A stretch of DNA of 64,000 bases, from NCBI GenBank assembly GCA_009594995.1, contig VOPR01000015.1, positions 156,524 to 220,523 of the forward strand, read 5' to 3'. This DNA is from Nitrospira sp. (GTDB lineage: Bacteria > Nitrospirota > Nitrospiria > Nitrospirales > Nitrospiraceae). Below are positions 1-9,028 of the stretch, piece after piece. Each line of letters begins with the position of its first letter. The stretch's first letter is position 1. The translations under genes were made by a program, and so were the position numbers. Below the pieces are notes generated by a model. The model was given only the letters and a program-made list of their open reading frames with translations, did not search any database and was not told the DNA's origin.

Positions 1-11
1 ATGTCCGGCTG

Positions 12-39
12 CGCGCGATGCTGTTCCCGGCATCGCGCG
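12..39. repeat. 10-bp inverted repeat (hairpin)
   Basis: A perfect 10-bp inverted repeat (CGCGCGATGC / GCATCGCGCG) is separated by an 8-base loop at the left edge of the window. It would form a strong stem, but no T-run follows on either strand, so it is not a textbook intrinsic terminator. The flanking gene lies outside the window, so its role is unknown. Confidence 0.5.
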
Positions 40-95
40 AATGGGCGTCCGCATTCTTGCATCGCAACCGGTCTTGATGGTGCGTGCCCGCAAAC

Positions 96-383
96 CTACG
101 GAGCCAGCAGTCCGCCTTCCGCCGAAGCATTGTCAGTCTTTGAGCCGGTCGACGTTCCGCAATGAGCGCAGAGGTATTCGTACAGATTTCCTGTGGGCAA
201 GACGAGGAGCAGGCGTTGGCGGGTGGGTGTGGCTTGGCGGCAATTTCCGCAGTAAAGCAGGGACGCATTAAACGAATCGTACTGGTCCGCCTGGCGCTGA
301 CCCTGAGGCGAGGGTGTGGCTCGCGGTCGTACTGCGCGCGGGGGCCAGCCCGGTGGCGATGGCTTATTTGATCGTGGCTGCAT
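96..383 (-). CDS. putative small zinc-ribbon protein
   Basis: A 95-codon frame whose second half holds two Cys-x-x-Cys knuckles (CGNC near residue 46 and CAHC near residue 73) about 23 residues apart. That is the layout of a small zinc ribbon. The N-terminal 40 residues are Pro/Arg-rich and look unstructured, and there is no good ribosome-binding site before the ATG, so the true start may be elsewhere. I do not recognise a named family. Overlapping plus-strand frames have no recognisable features. The call rests only on the paired cysteines. Confidence 0.4.
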   Translation of the reverse strand: MQPRSNKPSPPGWPPRAVRPRATPSPQGQRQADQYDSFNASLLYCGNCRQATPTRQRLLLVLPTGNLYEYLCAHCGTSTGSKTDNASAEGGLLAP

Positions 384-445
384 GGACGCTATTCTACTGA
401 GGGAACGTTATGCGGTGCAACGTGCGGCGGCTGGTAATCGCTGAG

Positions 446-685
446 TCAGGAGCGGCCGATATGCTGATCTTCGGGGGCATCAGACTCCTCGGTATTCCTG
501 CCGCGAAACACCCACCAGAGTGAACGGAGGACCTGGACCACCACGTAGAGAGCGACGCCGGACAGTAACCCGTATAGCCAGGCCTTACTCCAGGGCCACA
601 TCTCAGGGGCATGTAACACGACGGCGAGGGCAATATGGCCTCCCAAGCCGAGACAAATAGCGAAGATGATCCACTCACGGGCCAT
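446..685 (-). CDS. small two-helix inner-membrane protein, unknown function
   Basis: A 79-residue protein with two hydrophobic segments, at about residues 5-25 and 36-58, separated by a short Trp/Pro-containing loop. It ends in a charged cytoplasmic-looking tail rich in Arg, Glu and Asp. A GAGGG ribosome-binding site lies just upstream of the ATG. This fits a small integral inner-membrane protein. No catalytic motif or named family is visible. It is followed upstream on the same strand by two other short hypothetical genes, but the gaps do not prove an operon. Confidence 0.65.
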   Translation of the reverse strand: MAREWIIFAICLGLGGHIALAVVLHAPEMWPWSKAWLYGLLSGVALYVVVQVLRSLWWVFRGRNTEESDAPEDQHIGRS

Positions 686-742
686 AGTCGCCCTCGGAGG
701 AGGCCATAACGAAGGATAAGCCTGGAGACAATCGACAGGCAG

Positions 743-1111
743 TTATACGGAGGTTTTCGCGGACTCGATCTCAGTTGCCGTAATCAGGCTGGACAGGTAG
801 TCCGCGACAAAGGTCAGGGCTTCCTCGCGTCCATCGGCCCGTCGGCCCTTTTCACGACGCTGCACGGAGAGCTCATGATCCAGGTCCGATTTCACTTCCG
901 TCAACACACGCTGGAGTGTGGTGGGGGTGATGTTGGCATCCATGTCTTCGAGTTCCTGGCAACGATCCAGCACCCAGTTGAGGCCTTCGATCCGTCCCGC
1001 ATAGTGTTCCTGCTCGGCGGTATCGATCCGGGACATGGTCGTTGCAAACGTCTGGGCTTCATACACCAGATTATAGAAACTCGTAACAGCGCGTTGTAAC
1101 GTGGGATTCAT
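743..1111 (-). CDS. hypothetical helical protein
   Basis: A 122-residue soluble protein, predicted largely alpha-helical and rich in Glu, Arg, Leu and Thr, with no signal peptide or cysteines. An AAGGAG ribosome-binding site sits seven bases before the ATG, which supports this start. I recognise no domain. The composition would suit a small cytoplasmic helical bundle. It lies between two other short minus-strand genes. Confidence 0.65.
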   Translation of the reverse strand: MNPTLQRAVTSFYNLVYEAQTFATTMSRIDTAEQEHYAGRIEGLNWVLDRCQELEDMDANITPTTLQRVLTEVKSDLDHELSVQRREKGRRADGREEALTFVADYLSSLITATEIESAKTSV

Positions 1112-1195
1112 AGTGCTCCTTGGCTCATTAAGAGGTTCTCGTGATTATACCTGAGATTAGGGGGGCGACAAGGTATTTTTTTGTCGGACGGCGAC

Positions 1196-1525
1196 TTACG
1201 TGAACAGGAGGGAGTGGAACTCGTTCATGAACCCGTAATACAGCGGGGCGAAGTCTTTGAGGCTATCCGGGCTGTTCTCCTTGAGTCGCTTGAAGAAAAA
1301 TACCTGGGCGCGAGGATCCAACTGTTCGAGGAGGCGGCTGAGTTGCGCCATCGAGTAACTGCCGGCAGGAACGCTGAGTACGTAGTGAACCAGTCGCTCG
1401 ACAAACTGCAATTCCACGTACTCGCTGGTAAGCAGCCCTTCGGGAATTTTCCCTGAAGCGAGATACTCGTCAAATGGAATAGCTTGCGCTGCAAAGGGAG
1501 CCGACTGCTGCGGGCGGGAGGTCAC
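1196..1525 (-). CDS. hypothetical protein
   Basis: A 109-residue soluble protein starting at a GTG codon, with many aromatic and acidic residues and no membrane segment or signal peptide. The sequence has normal protein-like hydrophobic periodicity. No domain or motif is recognisable. The opposite-strand frame over the same bases (1181-1456) looks less protein-like. It lies on the same strand as the two small upstream genes, separated by short gaps. Confidence 0.6.
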   Translation of the reverse strand: MTSRPQQSAPFAAQAIPFDEYLASGKIPEGLLTSEYVELQFVERLVHYVLSVPAGSYSMAQLSRLLEQLDPRAQVFFFKRLKENSPDSLKDFAPLYYGFMNEFHSLLFT

Positions 1526-1756
1526 GCTGAGGTTACCTCGCTGATGAGAATAAGTAAAAGCGACATGACACTCACTCTACTCAAGCCCCTCCAGTCCGTC
1601 AAGTGGACAGAAGAAGCATGCAGGCCTGAGTCGAAAGGCCAAAGCTTCGATGGAAGAAGGGCAATTTGTTCAATGGACATTTTTCAATGCAGGTGATGGA
1701 TTCGGACAGGCACATTGTCGATCGTGGCTGCACGAAGGATATTTATGGCCGCTGGC

Positions 1757-1786
1757 TTGACAGTCTTTACATCTGGTCGGTAGAAT
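1757..1786 (+). promoter_or_regulatory. sigma70-type promoter for tRNA-Gly
   Basis: TTGACA (1757-1762) is followed after 18 bases by TAGAAT (1781-1786), a perfect -35 and a 5/6 match to the -10 consensus. The tRNA begins 24 bases after the -10 hexamer, giving a short 5' leader as expected for a monocistronic tRNA transcript. Confidence 0.75.
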
Positions 1787-1809
1787 CCCGCTTCTTCTGG
1801 CGGTCGGAT

Positions 1810-1884
1810 GCGGGAATAGCTCAGTGGTAGAGCATCGCCTTGCCAAGGCGAGGGTCGCGGGTTCAAATCCCGTTTCCCGCTCCA
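1810..1884 (+). tRNA. tRNA-Gly (anticodon GCC)
   Basis: A full cloverleaf can be drawn. The acceptor stem GCGGGAA pairs with TTCCCGC. The D arm begins GCTC-AGTGGTAGA-GC, and the anticodon stem TCGCC/GGCGA encloses loop TTGCCAA with anticodon GCC. The T arm carries GTTCAAATC. The discriminator T is followed by an encoded CCA. A promoter lies upstream and a terminator downstream, so it is a stand-alone tRNA unit. An antisense reading frame over this gene yields a well-known spurious peptide and is not a gene. Confidence 0.97.
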
Positions 1885-1992
1885 ATTCAAACTCCTTCTC
1901 ACACAATCAGATGCCTCCGCGGTACAATTTCAAGATTCCCCTAAGCGTATCCCTCTGCTAAGTTGACGTTATTACGTCTCTCCGCTCGCTAA

Positions 1993-2020
1993 CCAGCCAT
2001 AGTGTTCTGGCTGGCTTTTT
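1993..2020 (+). terminator. intrinsic terminator after tRNA-Gly
   Basis: The 7-bp stem CCAGCCA/TGGCTGG with an 8-base loop is followed by CTTTTT. This is a standard Rho-independent terminator about 110 bases downstream of the tRNA. It also lies just beyond the 3' end of the convergent transglutaminase gene. Confidence 0.75.
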
Positions 2021-2077
2021 CGTCTTCATTGCTGCTCCCATTGCCCTGACCGTATCCTCGGCAGGCTGTCGCCACAT

Positions 2078-4291
2078 TTAGCGTGACGCTTGCTGTAATG
2101 CATTCGTCGATCGTTCAAGCGTACGAAGGTGCCGGAGTTGGACTTCTGCAGTTGCGAGGTCCTCTGCGGTAAGTGGTGCGAGGCCGAATCGGACTCGCGT
2201 GTAGAGCTGCGTGAGGGCATCCGCAGCGGGCCATGCTTCGGCCCATCGCTCGCGAACCTGGTAAAGAAATTCACGTGGCGTAGTGCTCGCCGGCTTGGCG
2301 ATTCCCCGCTCTTCACAGCAGTGCAACATAGTGGTGTAAAGCGTGATGACGGCCTGTTGCTCGCTGGAAAAAGTGCCTAGTTGGGCCGTTCCCTGTCGAG
2401 ACCGTCGCAGAAAGATCATGGCCCCGTAGGCTGCGCCGATCGCAAGAAGGAGGTAGATGGCGGCGTGCGGCATCCCGGATGGTGTGAACGTCTTCACCAT
2501 ACGGTCCAAGATGGCAGCACCTTGTGCAGACACCGCATTCATTGTTTCAGAGAGTTTTGTCCGCACGGCCTCCCCGCTCTCTCGAATGCCTTGCACGACG
2601 GTGAACTGGTCATGCGCGCTGTAATGGACGAACAGGCGATCCCACTTGAGGCGGATCGAATCCATGGCACTATTGGCTGATTGCCACCAGGTTGGTCCGG
2701 TCGCTCCCGGAGCAGGAGGGGTCGGGTCCATCGTGATCCAGCCTGATTGGGGGAAATAGACTTCCACCCAGGCATGGGCGTCCCGCTGCCGCACCGTATA
2801 GTAGCCGCCGAATTCATTCCACTCGGTCGCGAGAAATCCGGTGACTAACCGCGCAGGAATTCCGATGGTCCGAAGCATGACCACCATTGCCGTCGCATAG
2901 TGTTCGCAATAGCCGGTTTTGCGAGTCAGGAGAAAATCTTCGAGCGGATGGGCGGACTGAAGGGACGGCACGTCCAGGTTATATCGATAGTGCGTCAACA
3001 AATGTGTGTGGAGGAGGGCGACGGCCTGGGCGACGCTCGTCGCGGGCTGAGTGACCTCGCGTGCCAGCTCAGAGATCTGCGTGCTCACGACCGGCACTTG
3101 AAGATACTGCTGCAGAATAAAATCCGGATAAATCAGCGCGGCGGTCTTCTTCTCCCCTGCGCTCAGGCTAGTGGGCGAGGAGTAGACGGTGTATTGGCTT
3201 CGCGTGTGTAGAGGATATGGGAGGTGGAGCGAGCCCATGAGATCCGATTGAACGGAAAGGAAGTTGCCTTTGACTGACGAGGGAAACGGAGCGCCGAAGA
3301 GGACGGCGGTGTCGAGAGGCTCGAGGAGAATCTCCTGCCTGAGCTGTCGAGCCGAAGCTGATGGTTTGGTGCCGGGCGTGCGGAGGGTGAACGTTCCCTC
3401 GGGAAGTTCCGTCAGTATGCGTCGGTGCGGCAGGCTGTTGCTCCAGGATTTTCCGTCGTAGCGATTGTAGGCGACGCCTCGAAGGTAGAGTGGCTCGCGC
3501 TTCGCCTCGTTGCCGGTGTGGTCAGGAAGTTCCACTCGCATGACGATACTCGGGTCCTGCTTGACCGGTCCGATGACTCCCAGATCGACCTGTTCAGAAA
3601 AGCCGGTGGTGCGCAGACTTTCCCCATGGTTGTTCTGAAAGAAGCCCACCCCGACCCGGGGAATCAAGAAAAAGAACAGCAAAGTGAGGCTGAAGGCGCC
3701 GGCTGCCATTGCGTTCGTCGTCCAGAAGAAGCGAAACGTCAGGCGGGGGAGCGGCAGAGCAGGTTGCGCCGCCGTGGTGAAATTGTGCTGACCTTCAGCC
3801 CCCTCTTCCTGTTCTTGCAGCAGGTGATAGAGGAGCAGGGTCCAGACTCCGATCACGAGATACACGAAGAAAAACGGGGCATACCAGATCTGCGTCGTCA
3901 GTGCCGCGGAGGCCAGTAGCGCGATCAGACTGATGGCGTAGAGATGCAGGAAGTCGCGTCGTTGGTCAAGGTTCGAGAGTTTGTTCACGAGGAGCAGCAC
4001 AAGAAAGTGAATCCCGGCCGGCAGGAGTTCCTGTGAGATGAGGAGGAGATCGACCCAGAATCCTGCGAATGCGAGAAGGAGAAAGATGTTCCATGTGAGG
4101 GCGGAGAGGCGAAGGTGCTGCAAGATCCCTGAGCTATTCCCGGCGTGAGGCACACGCAGCAGCGCTGTGGCGAAGGCCCCGGCCGCCAAAACAAGGAGCC
4201 AGGGGGGCAAGGCGATGGCGAGAGTCAGGCTTGCGCAGCCTGTTGCCGCCAGCAGGATTGAACTAAGCCGGAAGGCGTGATCCAGCGGCAT
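2078..4291 (-). CDS. transglutaminase-like membrane protein (DUF3488/DUF4129, TgpA type)
   Basis: A 737-residue membrane protein. Residues 1 to about 220 contain several hydrophobic helices (DUF3488-type N-terminal region). A periplasmic transglutaminase-like domain follows, with a complete Cys-His-Asp triad: Cys in GYCEHYA near 460, His in DAHAWVEV near 504 and Asp in MDPTPP near 519. One more membrane helix near 605 precedes a cytoplasmic DUF4129-like tail. Together with the upstream DUF58 and MoxR genes it forms the conserved MoxR-DUF58-transglutaminase cluster, thought to act in envelope protein or peptidoglycan processing. Its start overlaps the end of the DUF58 gene by 29 bases, implying translational coupling. 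The substrate is unknown. TgpA of Pseudomonas aeruginosa is the closest characterised relative I know. Confidence 0.9.
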   Translation of the reverse strand: MPLDHAFRLSSILLAATGCASLTLAIALPPWLLVLAAGAFATALLRVPHAGNSSGILQHLRLSALTWNIFLLLAFAGFWVDLLLISQELLPAGIHFLVLLLVNKLSNLDQRRDFLHLYAISLIALLASAALTTQIWYAPFFFVYLVIGVWTLLLYHLLQEQEEGAEGQHNFTTAAQPALPLPRLTFRFFWTTNAMAAGAFSLTLLFFFLIPRVGVGFFQNNHGESLRTTGFSEQVDLGVIGPVKQDPSIVMRVELPDHTGNEAKREPLYLRGVAYNRYDGKSWSNSLPHRRILTELPEGTFTLRTPGTKPSASARQLRQEILLEPLDTAVLFGAPFPSSVKGNFLSVQSDLMGSLHLPYPLHTRSQYTVYSSPTSLSAGEKKTAALIYPDFILQQYLQVPVVSTQISELAREVTQPATSVAQAVALLHTHLLTHYRYNLDVPSLQSAHPLEDFLLTRKTGYCEHYATAMVVMLRTIGIPARLVTGFLATEWNEFGGYYTVRQRDAHAWVEVYFPQSGWITMDPTPPAPGATGPTWWQSANSAMDSIRLKWDRLFVHYSAHDQFTVVQGIRESGEAVRTKLSETMNAVSAQGAAILDRMVKTFTPSGMPHAAIYLLLAIGAAYGAMIFLRRSRQGTAQLGTFSSEQQAVITLYTTMLHCCEERGIAKPASTTPREFLYQVRERWAEAWPAADALTQLYTRVRFGLAPLTAEDLATAEVQLRHLRTLERSTNALQQASR

Positions 4292-5405
4292 CGAAGAGAT
4301 CCTTGTGAGTCTGAGGAGTTAAAACCTGATCGACCACCGGGAAAGCCTCGCGGCGGGACGGGTCCGTCCAGGCTGAGAGTAGGATGGTGGGACCCTCCTG
4401 GGATGCTGCAAGCGCGTGGGCCAGGGCTTGTTGGACGGCCGCGCTCTCCGCTACGGGACGTCGCTCACAGAGCGCCAGGGTATGAAAAAGATGAAGCGCC
4501 TGCTCCTTTCCGTCCGCCAGAACGTCTTGTTGATCGCCGAGCAGCAAACGAAGGCGTGTCCCATCTTTCAGAAATTGATCGATCAGTGAGGCAGCAATAG
4601 AGAGTGCCCGTTCAAAGCGCTCCTCTTCTTCATCCGGGGCGACCGTCGAGACGGCAAGCGTGATCATTCGTTGATCTTCGGCTTCGGTCTCTTTGAGCAT
4701 AAGTTTGGCGGTCCGCGCCGTCGTCATCCAATGGATGGCGCGGGAATCGTCACCGGGCCGGAACTCCCGCAGATTGTAGAGTGAATGTCCCGGGCCTCGT
4801 CGCGCTAGTGTCTGCTCATGGCCGATCGCGGTCAGTTCCTGGAGCCGCAACGGTGGCAGAGGGATGAGTTCGGGACAGACAATCAGGCTGGCCTCGCTCG
4901 GGTAGAACGCTTTTTTGTGAAAGAGTCCGAAAGGGAACGGGGTGACCACACGGACGCCGTCGAGGTGATACCGCCCACGTCGTCTGATGAGCAACGGATA
5001 GGATCGCAACGTTGATGCCCCTGGCGCGAGGTGGGTGAGGTGAATACCGCGATCGTGATCCTGGCCCGCGACGACATCGAGAAACCGTAGCGAGACGCTC
5101 GGAATATGTGATTTGCGATTGGCAATCCACAGCGTCGCCGTGGTCGGTTGATTGACGAAGAGCGTGTCCGGGAGATGGCGATGGAACTCCAGTCGGCGCA
5201 CGCACTGTTCCGACAGCAGACCGGACAACACGATCAGGCTGAGCATCATGGCCAGCAAGAGGTAAAACAGGTTGTTCCCGGTGTTGACGGCAGCGATTCC
5301 GACGGCCAGGGTTAAGAGGAGAAAACGAATGCCTTCCGTCGTCACGCGAATGGTGCGGTGTCGGGAAAGTTGCCGGAGGAGGGCTCGGATGCTAGTGCGT
5401 GCCAT
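4263..5405 (-). CDS. DUF58 domain protein, membrane anchored
   Basis: A 380-residue protein. Two adjacent hydrophobic helices span about residues 25-65, followed by a soluble region with the DUF58 signature G-D-D-S-R-A-I-H-W near residue 220. The C-terminal part resembles a von Willebrand A-like fold. DUF58 proteins are regularly encoded between a MoxR ATPase and a transglutaminase-like protein, exactly as here, and are thought to be partners of the AAA+ chaperone. The gene overlaps the next one by 29 bases and lies 76 bases after the MoxR gene, so co-transcription is very likely. The molecular function is not established. Confidence 0.88.
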   Translation of the reverse strand: MARTSIRALLRQLSRHRTIRVTTEGIRFLLLTLAVGIAAVNTGNNLFYLLLAMMLSLIVLSGLLSEQCVRRLEFHRHLPDTLFVNQPTTATLWIANRKSHIPSVSLRFLDVVAGQDHDRGIHLTHLAPGASTLRSYPLLIRRRGRYHLDGVRVVTPFPFGLFHKKAFYPSEASLIVCPELIPLPPLRLQELTAIGHEQTLARRGPGHSLYNLREFRPGDDSRAIHWMTTARTAKLMLKETEAEDQRMITLAVSTVAPDEEEERFERALSIAASLIDQFLKDGTRLRLLLGDQQDVLADGKEQALHLFHTLALCERRPVAESAAVQQALAHALAASQEGPTILLSAWTDPSRREAFPVVDQVLTPQTHKDLFDAAGSRLPA

Positions 5406-5481
5406 GCTGGTGGCCCGTCATACAGGGGCGCCATTTCCGCGCGGTTGTCAGATGTGCTTGCTCCCGGCGCTCCCGGGGCAT

Positions 5482-6423
5482 TCACACTGGAACAGGAATG
5501 CTCTCGAGAATGTCTTGAATGACCCGCTCCGTATGCTCGACGCTTTTTGTGCGCGTGCCGTGAGAGCGGCTGAGCATGACGCGATGGGACAGGACGGAAG
5601 GAGCGAGTTCCTTGATGTCCTCGGGAAGGCAATAGGTCCGGTCGCGCACGAGGGCAAGGGCCTTCGCCGCTTTGGTCAGCGCCAGCGCGCCCCGTGTACT
5701 CACCCCGAGCGACAGGAGTTCGTTCTGTCTGGTGGCGTGCACGATGGCGAGGAGGTAATCCATCAGGCTGTCCTCGATCCTGACTTTGTCTGCCCGTGCC
5801 TGGAGGTCCAGGATATGTTGTGCGTTCAGAACGGGTTCAATTTCGTTGGCCGGATGCAGTGAGTGAGGGCGGTCTAACACCTTCTTTTCCTCTTCCGGCG
5901 TCGGGTAGCCGATGGAGAGTCGCATGAGGAACCGGTCCAACTGTGATTCCGGAAGCGGAAAGGTGCCGTGATATTCCGCCGGATTTTGCGTGGCAATGAC
6001 CATGAACGGCTGATGGAGCGGATACGTTTGGTTATCCACGGAAATCTGGGCTTCGCTCATCGCCTCCAGCAGACTGCTTTGTGTTTTGGGCGTGGTGCGA
6101 TTGATCTCATCGGCCAGGACAATGTTGGCGAACAGCGGCCCCGGCATGAACTCAAAGGCTTGTTTTTGACGATTGAATACGGAGATGCCGACGATGTCAG
6201 ACGGCAGCAAGTCACTGGTGAACTGAATGCGTTTGAAGGAGCAATCGAGCGAGCGCGCCAGGCTATGGGCCAGGGTGGTTTTCCCGACGCCGGGCACGTC
6301 TTCGATCAGGAGGTGCCCCCGCGCCAACAGGCAGACCACGGCCAATTCAATGGCCCGCGGCTTGCCTTTGATGACCTGCGCGATATTGTCCTGTAACGAT
6401 TTGATAGATTGCGAAGAATTCAC
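5482..6423 (-). CDS. MoxR-family AAA+ ATPase
   Basis: A 313-residue cytoplasmic AAA+ ATPase. The Walker A motif is G-V-G-K-T-T near residues 45-50. Walker B is the I-V-L-A-D-E-I-N-R stretch near 105-113, and sensor/arginine-finger regions such as A-T-Q-N-P and LPESQLDRF follow. Length and motifs match the MoxR (AAA_3) family, which acts as a chaperone in maturation or activation of partner protein complexes. It heads the MoxR-DUF58-TgpA gene set. An upstream gap of 116 bases separates it from the 442-residue hypothetical gene and probably holds the cluster promoter, though I see no clear hexamers. Confidence 0.93.
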   Translation of the reverse strand: MNSSQSIKSLQDNIAQVIKGKPRAIELAVVCLLARGHLLIEDVPGVGKTTLAHSLARSLDCSFKRIQFTSDLLPSDIVGISVFNRQKQAFEFMPGPLFANIVLADEINRTTPKTQSSLLEAMSEAQISVDNQTYPLHQPFMVIATQNPAEYHGTFPLPESQLDRFLMRLSIGYPTPEEEKKVLDRPHSLHPANEIEPVLNAQHILDLQARADKVRIEDSLMDYLLAIVHATRQNELLSLGVSTRGALALTKAAKALALVRDRTYCLPEDIKELAPSVLSHRVMLSRSHGTRTKSVEHTERVIQDILESIPVPV

Positions 6424-6539
6424 GATGGGGTGTTTTTGAAGAGAGTTATGTTCGGCACATGGCGTGTATGCCGAAGTCTAACAAAGGGTCCGGGGACCGT
6501 CAATTTATACGGGCTTTCACGCGGGCAGCGACGGGTTTG

Positions 6540-7868
6540 TCAGGAAATTGAGATGGACTCGGGTACGAGCGTCACAAACCAAGGGGGCGTTTCTTCCGAC
6601 ATCCCCTGGAATCGTCTGGCGGTGCTGCTGGCTGGGATGCCTTCGAAGAGCGCACCCCGCTGAATCCTCACCTGCCGGAATCGATAGGGGGCAAGATGGC
6701 CGGCGGGCAGGCGAAGGACCGATGGAAAGCTCTGACGCAGCGGCGCCAGGTCCGACAACATGCAGGATCCACCGATCGGGAGGGCTGCGAGTCGGCGGTA
6801 GGTTTCTCCGAATACCTGCGGTAGGGTTTGTGGGGATAGGATGAGATCGGCAGGCCTCACGCCTGGATCTTCGATCAACTGCGAGAGAATTTCCCAGAAC
6901 ACTTGAGAGTCAACCGCCCCTAACACGCAAAGGGCTCCGCGGGTGGCCATCAATTCAAGCAAGGCGAGCGGTCCGCGAATATCGAACTTCCAGGGCGGAA
7001 ACAGCAGGCTTCGTCCGGCATGGTGCACCTCGAGCGCGTGCTCTTTCCCATGCCGAACCTCTCGGGACTCTCCCTTGGTGCGTCGCAGTTCTTCGGCCAG
7101 GCAGGTGGGAGAGATGCGGGTCGGTTCATAAGCAAAGGTCGGAGTCGCCGGCGCCCAACAGGTGACAATGAGGTAGCGGGTGGCCAGGCGCTGGTCCCGT
7201 TCCAACGGATCGAGAGCAAACATGTCCTGGTCGCCATAGAAGCGAAATTGCAGGCCGGGCTTGGCGCGCAGCCTGGTCAGGCGAAGCGGAGGCGCATGCA
7301 GGGGGCCCCCCAGTTGCGAATCGGGGTTCAACCGGTCGAGGCAATGGAGCATGAGCGGCCTGTTGTGCATGGCCAATTGCGGCTCGTATAGGGTGACGAG
7401 TTCTTCGGCAAATGAGAGATCGCCCGCTCCCAGGTCTAACATCGATGCCGGAAGCTGTTCCAGCAAGAGGTCAAAGGGATTGAGGTGTTCTTGAATGAAT
7501 GCCTCTACGGTGTCCGGTGAGACCGTCGGCAGCGGCCACTTGGTGGTCGGTTTTGCTCGCAGCCCAAAGAAGACGCACAGGGCGCGTAACGCTTTTGTGG
7601 GCGGAAGTCCTGTAAATTGTTTAAGCAGGTCAACGCAGGAGTGGCGATCGTCGGTTGCGTGGGCCGGCGGCAAGGCGGCAATGAGGCCCTGCTTGAGGTC
7701 GTCGTGAGTAGAAGAGGCATCAATGGCGTCGATCAGCCTCGTGCGCGTCGCGGGCCAGTCGGCCGGATTCACGAGTTGGCGCGAGGCATCCCAGGAGATT
7801 GTGTCGAGAGACCTGGCGGACGTGACCTGTTTCCGAAAGGCGGCCAGGCTGTCAGAATCAACGGGCAT
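6540..7868 (-). CDS. uncharacterised protein with a methyltransferase-like glycine motif
   Basis: A 442-residue soluble protein that I cannot assign to a named family. Residues 140-160 contain M-L-D-L-G-A-G-D-L-S-F-A-E-E-L, which resembles motif I of class I S-adenosylmethionine-dependent methyltransferases. The usual downstream motifs (an acidic residue ending strand 2, then D/N-P-P-Y or equivalent) are not obvious. No membrane helix or signal peptide is visible. It lies upstream of the MoxR cluster on the same strand, 116 bases away, so a functional link is possible but unproven. Coding is well supported by length and protein-like composition. Confidence 0.75.
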   Translation of the reverse strand: MPVDSDSLAAFRKQVTSARSLDTISWDASRQLVNPADWPATRTRLIDAIDASSTHDDLKQGLIAALPPAHATDDRHSCVDLLKQFTGLPPTKALRALCVFFGLRAKPTTKWPLPTVSPDTVEAFIQEHLNPFDLLLEQLPASMLDLGAGDLSFAEELVTLYEPQLAMHNRPLMLHCLDRLNPDSQLGGPLHAPPLRLTRLRAKPGLQFRFYGDQDMFALDPLERDQRLATRYLIVTCWAPATPTFAYEPTRISPTCLAEELRRTKGESREVRHGKEHALEVHHAGRSLLFPPWKFDIRGPLALLELMATRGALCVLGAVDSQVFWEILSQLIEDPGVRPADLILSPQTLPQVFGETYRRLAALPIGGSCMLSDLAPLRQSFPSVLRLPAGHLAPYRFRQVRIQRGALFEGIPASSTARRFQGMSEETPPWFVTLVPESISIS

Positions 7869-8011
7869 GGATCAATCAGGGGTTCGTGGATAGGCGCGTA
7901 GTTCGCGGCTGATGGGCTAAAAATAGTGTGTTGCGCAGAGTATCGGGCCGGTCGTGAAGGAGTCAAGCGCGTCTCCTTGCGGCCACGTCAGGCGTATGTT
8001 AGGTAGACGAG

Positions 8012-9028
8012 ATGCGTTCATTACTCACGCATTCATGCGAGACGTTCTACGGTAGTGCCAAACATTTGGTCACCATGCTGGCCTTCGCGCTGGTCATGTC
8101 GGGCTGCCAGGCGAAAGAGCATCCAGTAGCTGGTATGCCCCAGGTATGGGACGAATGGGCAGTGGGACAGATTCTAGATGCCAAAACCGGCCGCGTAGTC
8201 GGGATACAGGAGTGGTTAATAGGGTTGGCCGGGTACGACGTGATTTATTTGGGGGAGGAGCATCACAATCAGGCCCACATTGATGCCGCATTGAGGGTGC
8301 TTCGTTCGCTGGTGAGCCAAGGACGCCGGCCGGTGCTCGCCATGGAAATGTTTGGATGGGAGGGGCAGCCGGCGCTCAACCACTATCTCTCGTCGAAGGA
8401 GTCTGTTCGCTCGGAATTCCTGGAGCAGGTGGGATGGAAGCAAAATTGGGGCGGGGCCTTCGAAGATTACGAACCGTTGGTGCGATTTGCTCAGGACCAA
8501 CGGCTTCCGCTGCTGGCGATGAATCCACCTAAGGCGTTGATTCGACAGGTGGTCAGGCAGGGGCTGACTCAGGCCAAAGAACAGCCGGAGTGGCGTCAGT
8601 GGGGCATGGAAGGGGAGGCCATCGTTGATGATGCGGCCTATCGTTCCCGTATATTGTCCCAGCTGCAAGCGTGCCATGGGGGCGGGGCGCCGGAAGACTA
8701 TCAGACGATGTATGAAGCGTCTATGGTGAGAGACGAGGGGATGGCAAAAACGCTAGCTGCGGCATTTAACGGAATACGTGCCCAATCTGATCCCAGCCAA
8801 GGGCCTGTGGTGAGTTATACAGGGGGCGGCCACGTACAATATCGACTGCCGGTGCCGAACCGTGTTGCGCGGCGGATTCAGGGCGGACTCAAGGAGGTAA
8901 CCATCTATATGGCTACCTTTGAGCAAGAACGGGCCGCGGAGCTGTACCAAACTATGCAGGAAGGCATCGCAGATTTCGTGTGGTTGACGCCTCAGGGCTC
9001 TCAAGGAGCCCCTCGACGGTGCCGATAA
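8012..9028 (+). CDS. ChaN-like lipoprotein (DUF399 family)
   Basis: A 338-residue protein with an N-terminal lipoprotein signal ending in the lipobox V-M-S-G-C near residue 31, so it is likely anchored to an outer or inner membrane leaflet. The mature part carries the family hallmark L-G-E-E-H-H-N near residue 77, a metal/haem-handling type motif. It also has M-E-M-F-G-W and the C-terminal T-G-G-G-H-V-Q-Y. Proteins of this family (ChaN in Campylobacter) bind haem and are linked to iron uptake, but no TonB receptor or haem transporter is nearby, so the haem role is inference from the family. The gene is monocistronic by position. Confidence 0.8.
   Translation: MRSLLTHSCETFYGSAKHLVTMLAFALVMSGCQAKEHPVAGMPQVWDEWAVGQILDAKTGRVVGIQEWLIGLAGYDVIYLGEEHHNQAHIDAALRVLRSLVSQGRRPVLAMEMFGWEGQPALNHYLSSKESVRSEFLEQVGWKQNWGGAFEDYEPLVRFAQDQRLPLLAMNPPKALIRQVVRQGLTQAKEQPEWRQWGMEGEAIVDDAAYRSRILSQLQACHGGGAPEDYQTMYEASMVRDEGMAKTLAAAFNGIRAQSDPSQGPVVSYTGGGHVQYRLPVPNRVARRIQGGLKEVTIYMATFEQERAAELYQTMQEGIADFVWLTPQGSQGAPRRCR

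Noticed and set aside
1670..1906. Minus-strand open frame with an E-T-G-F-E-P-A-T-L-type peptide
   Set aside because: It is the antisense translation of the tRNA-Gly gene, a well-known recurrent mis-annotation.
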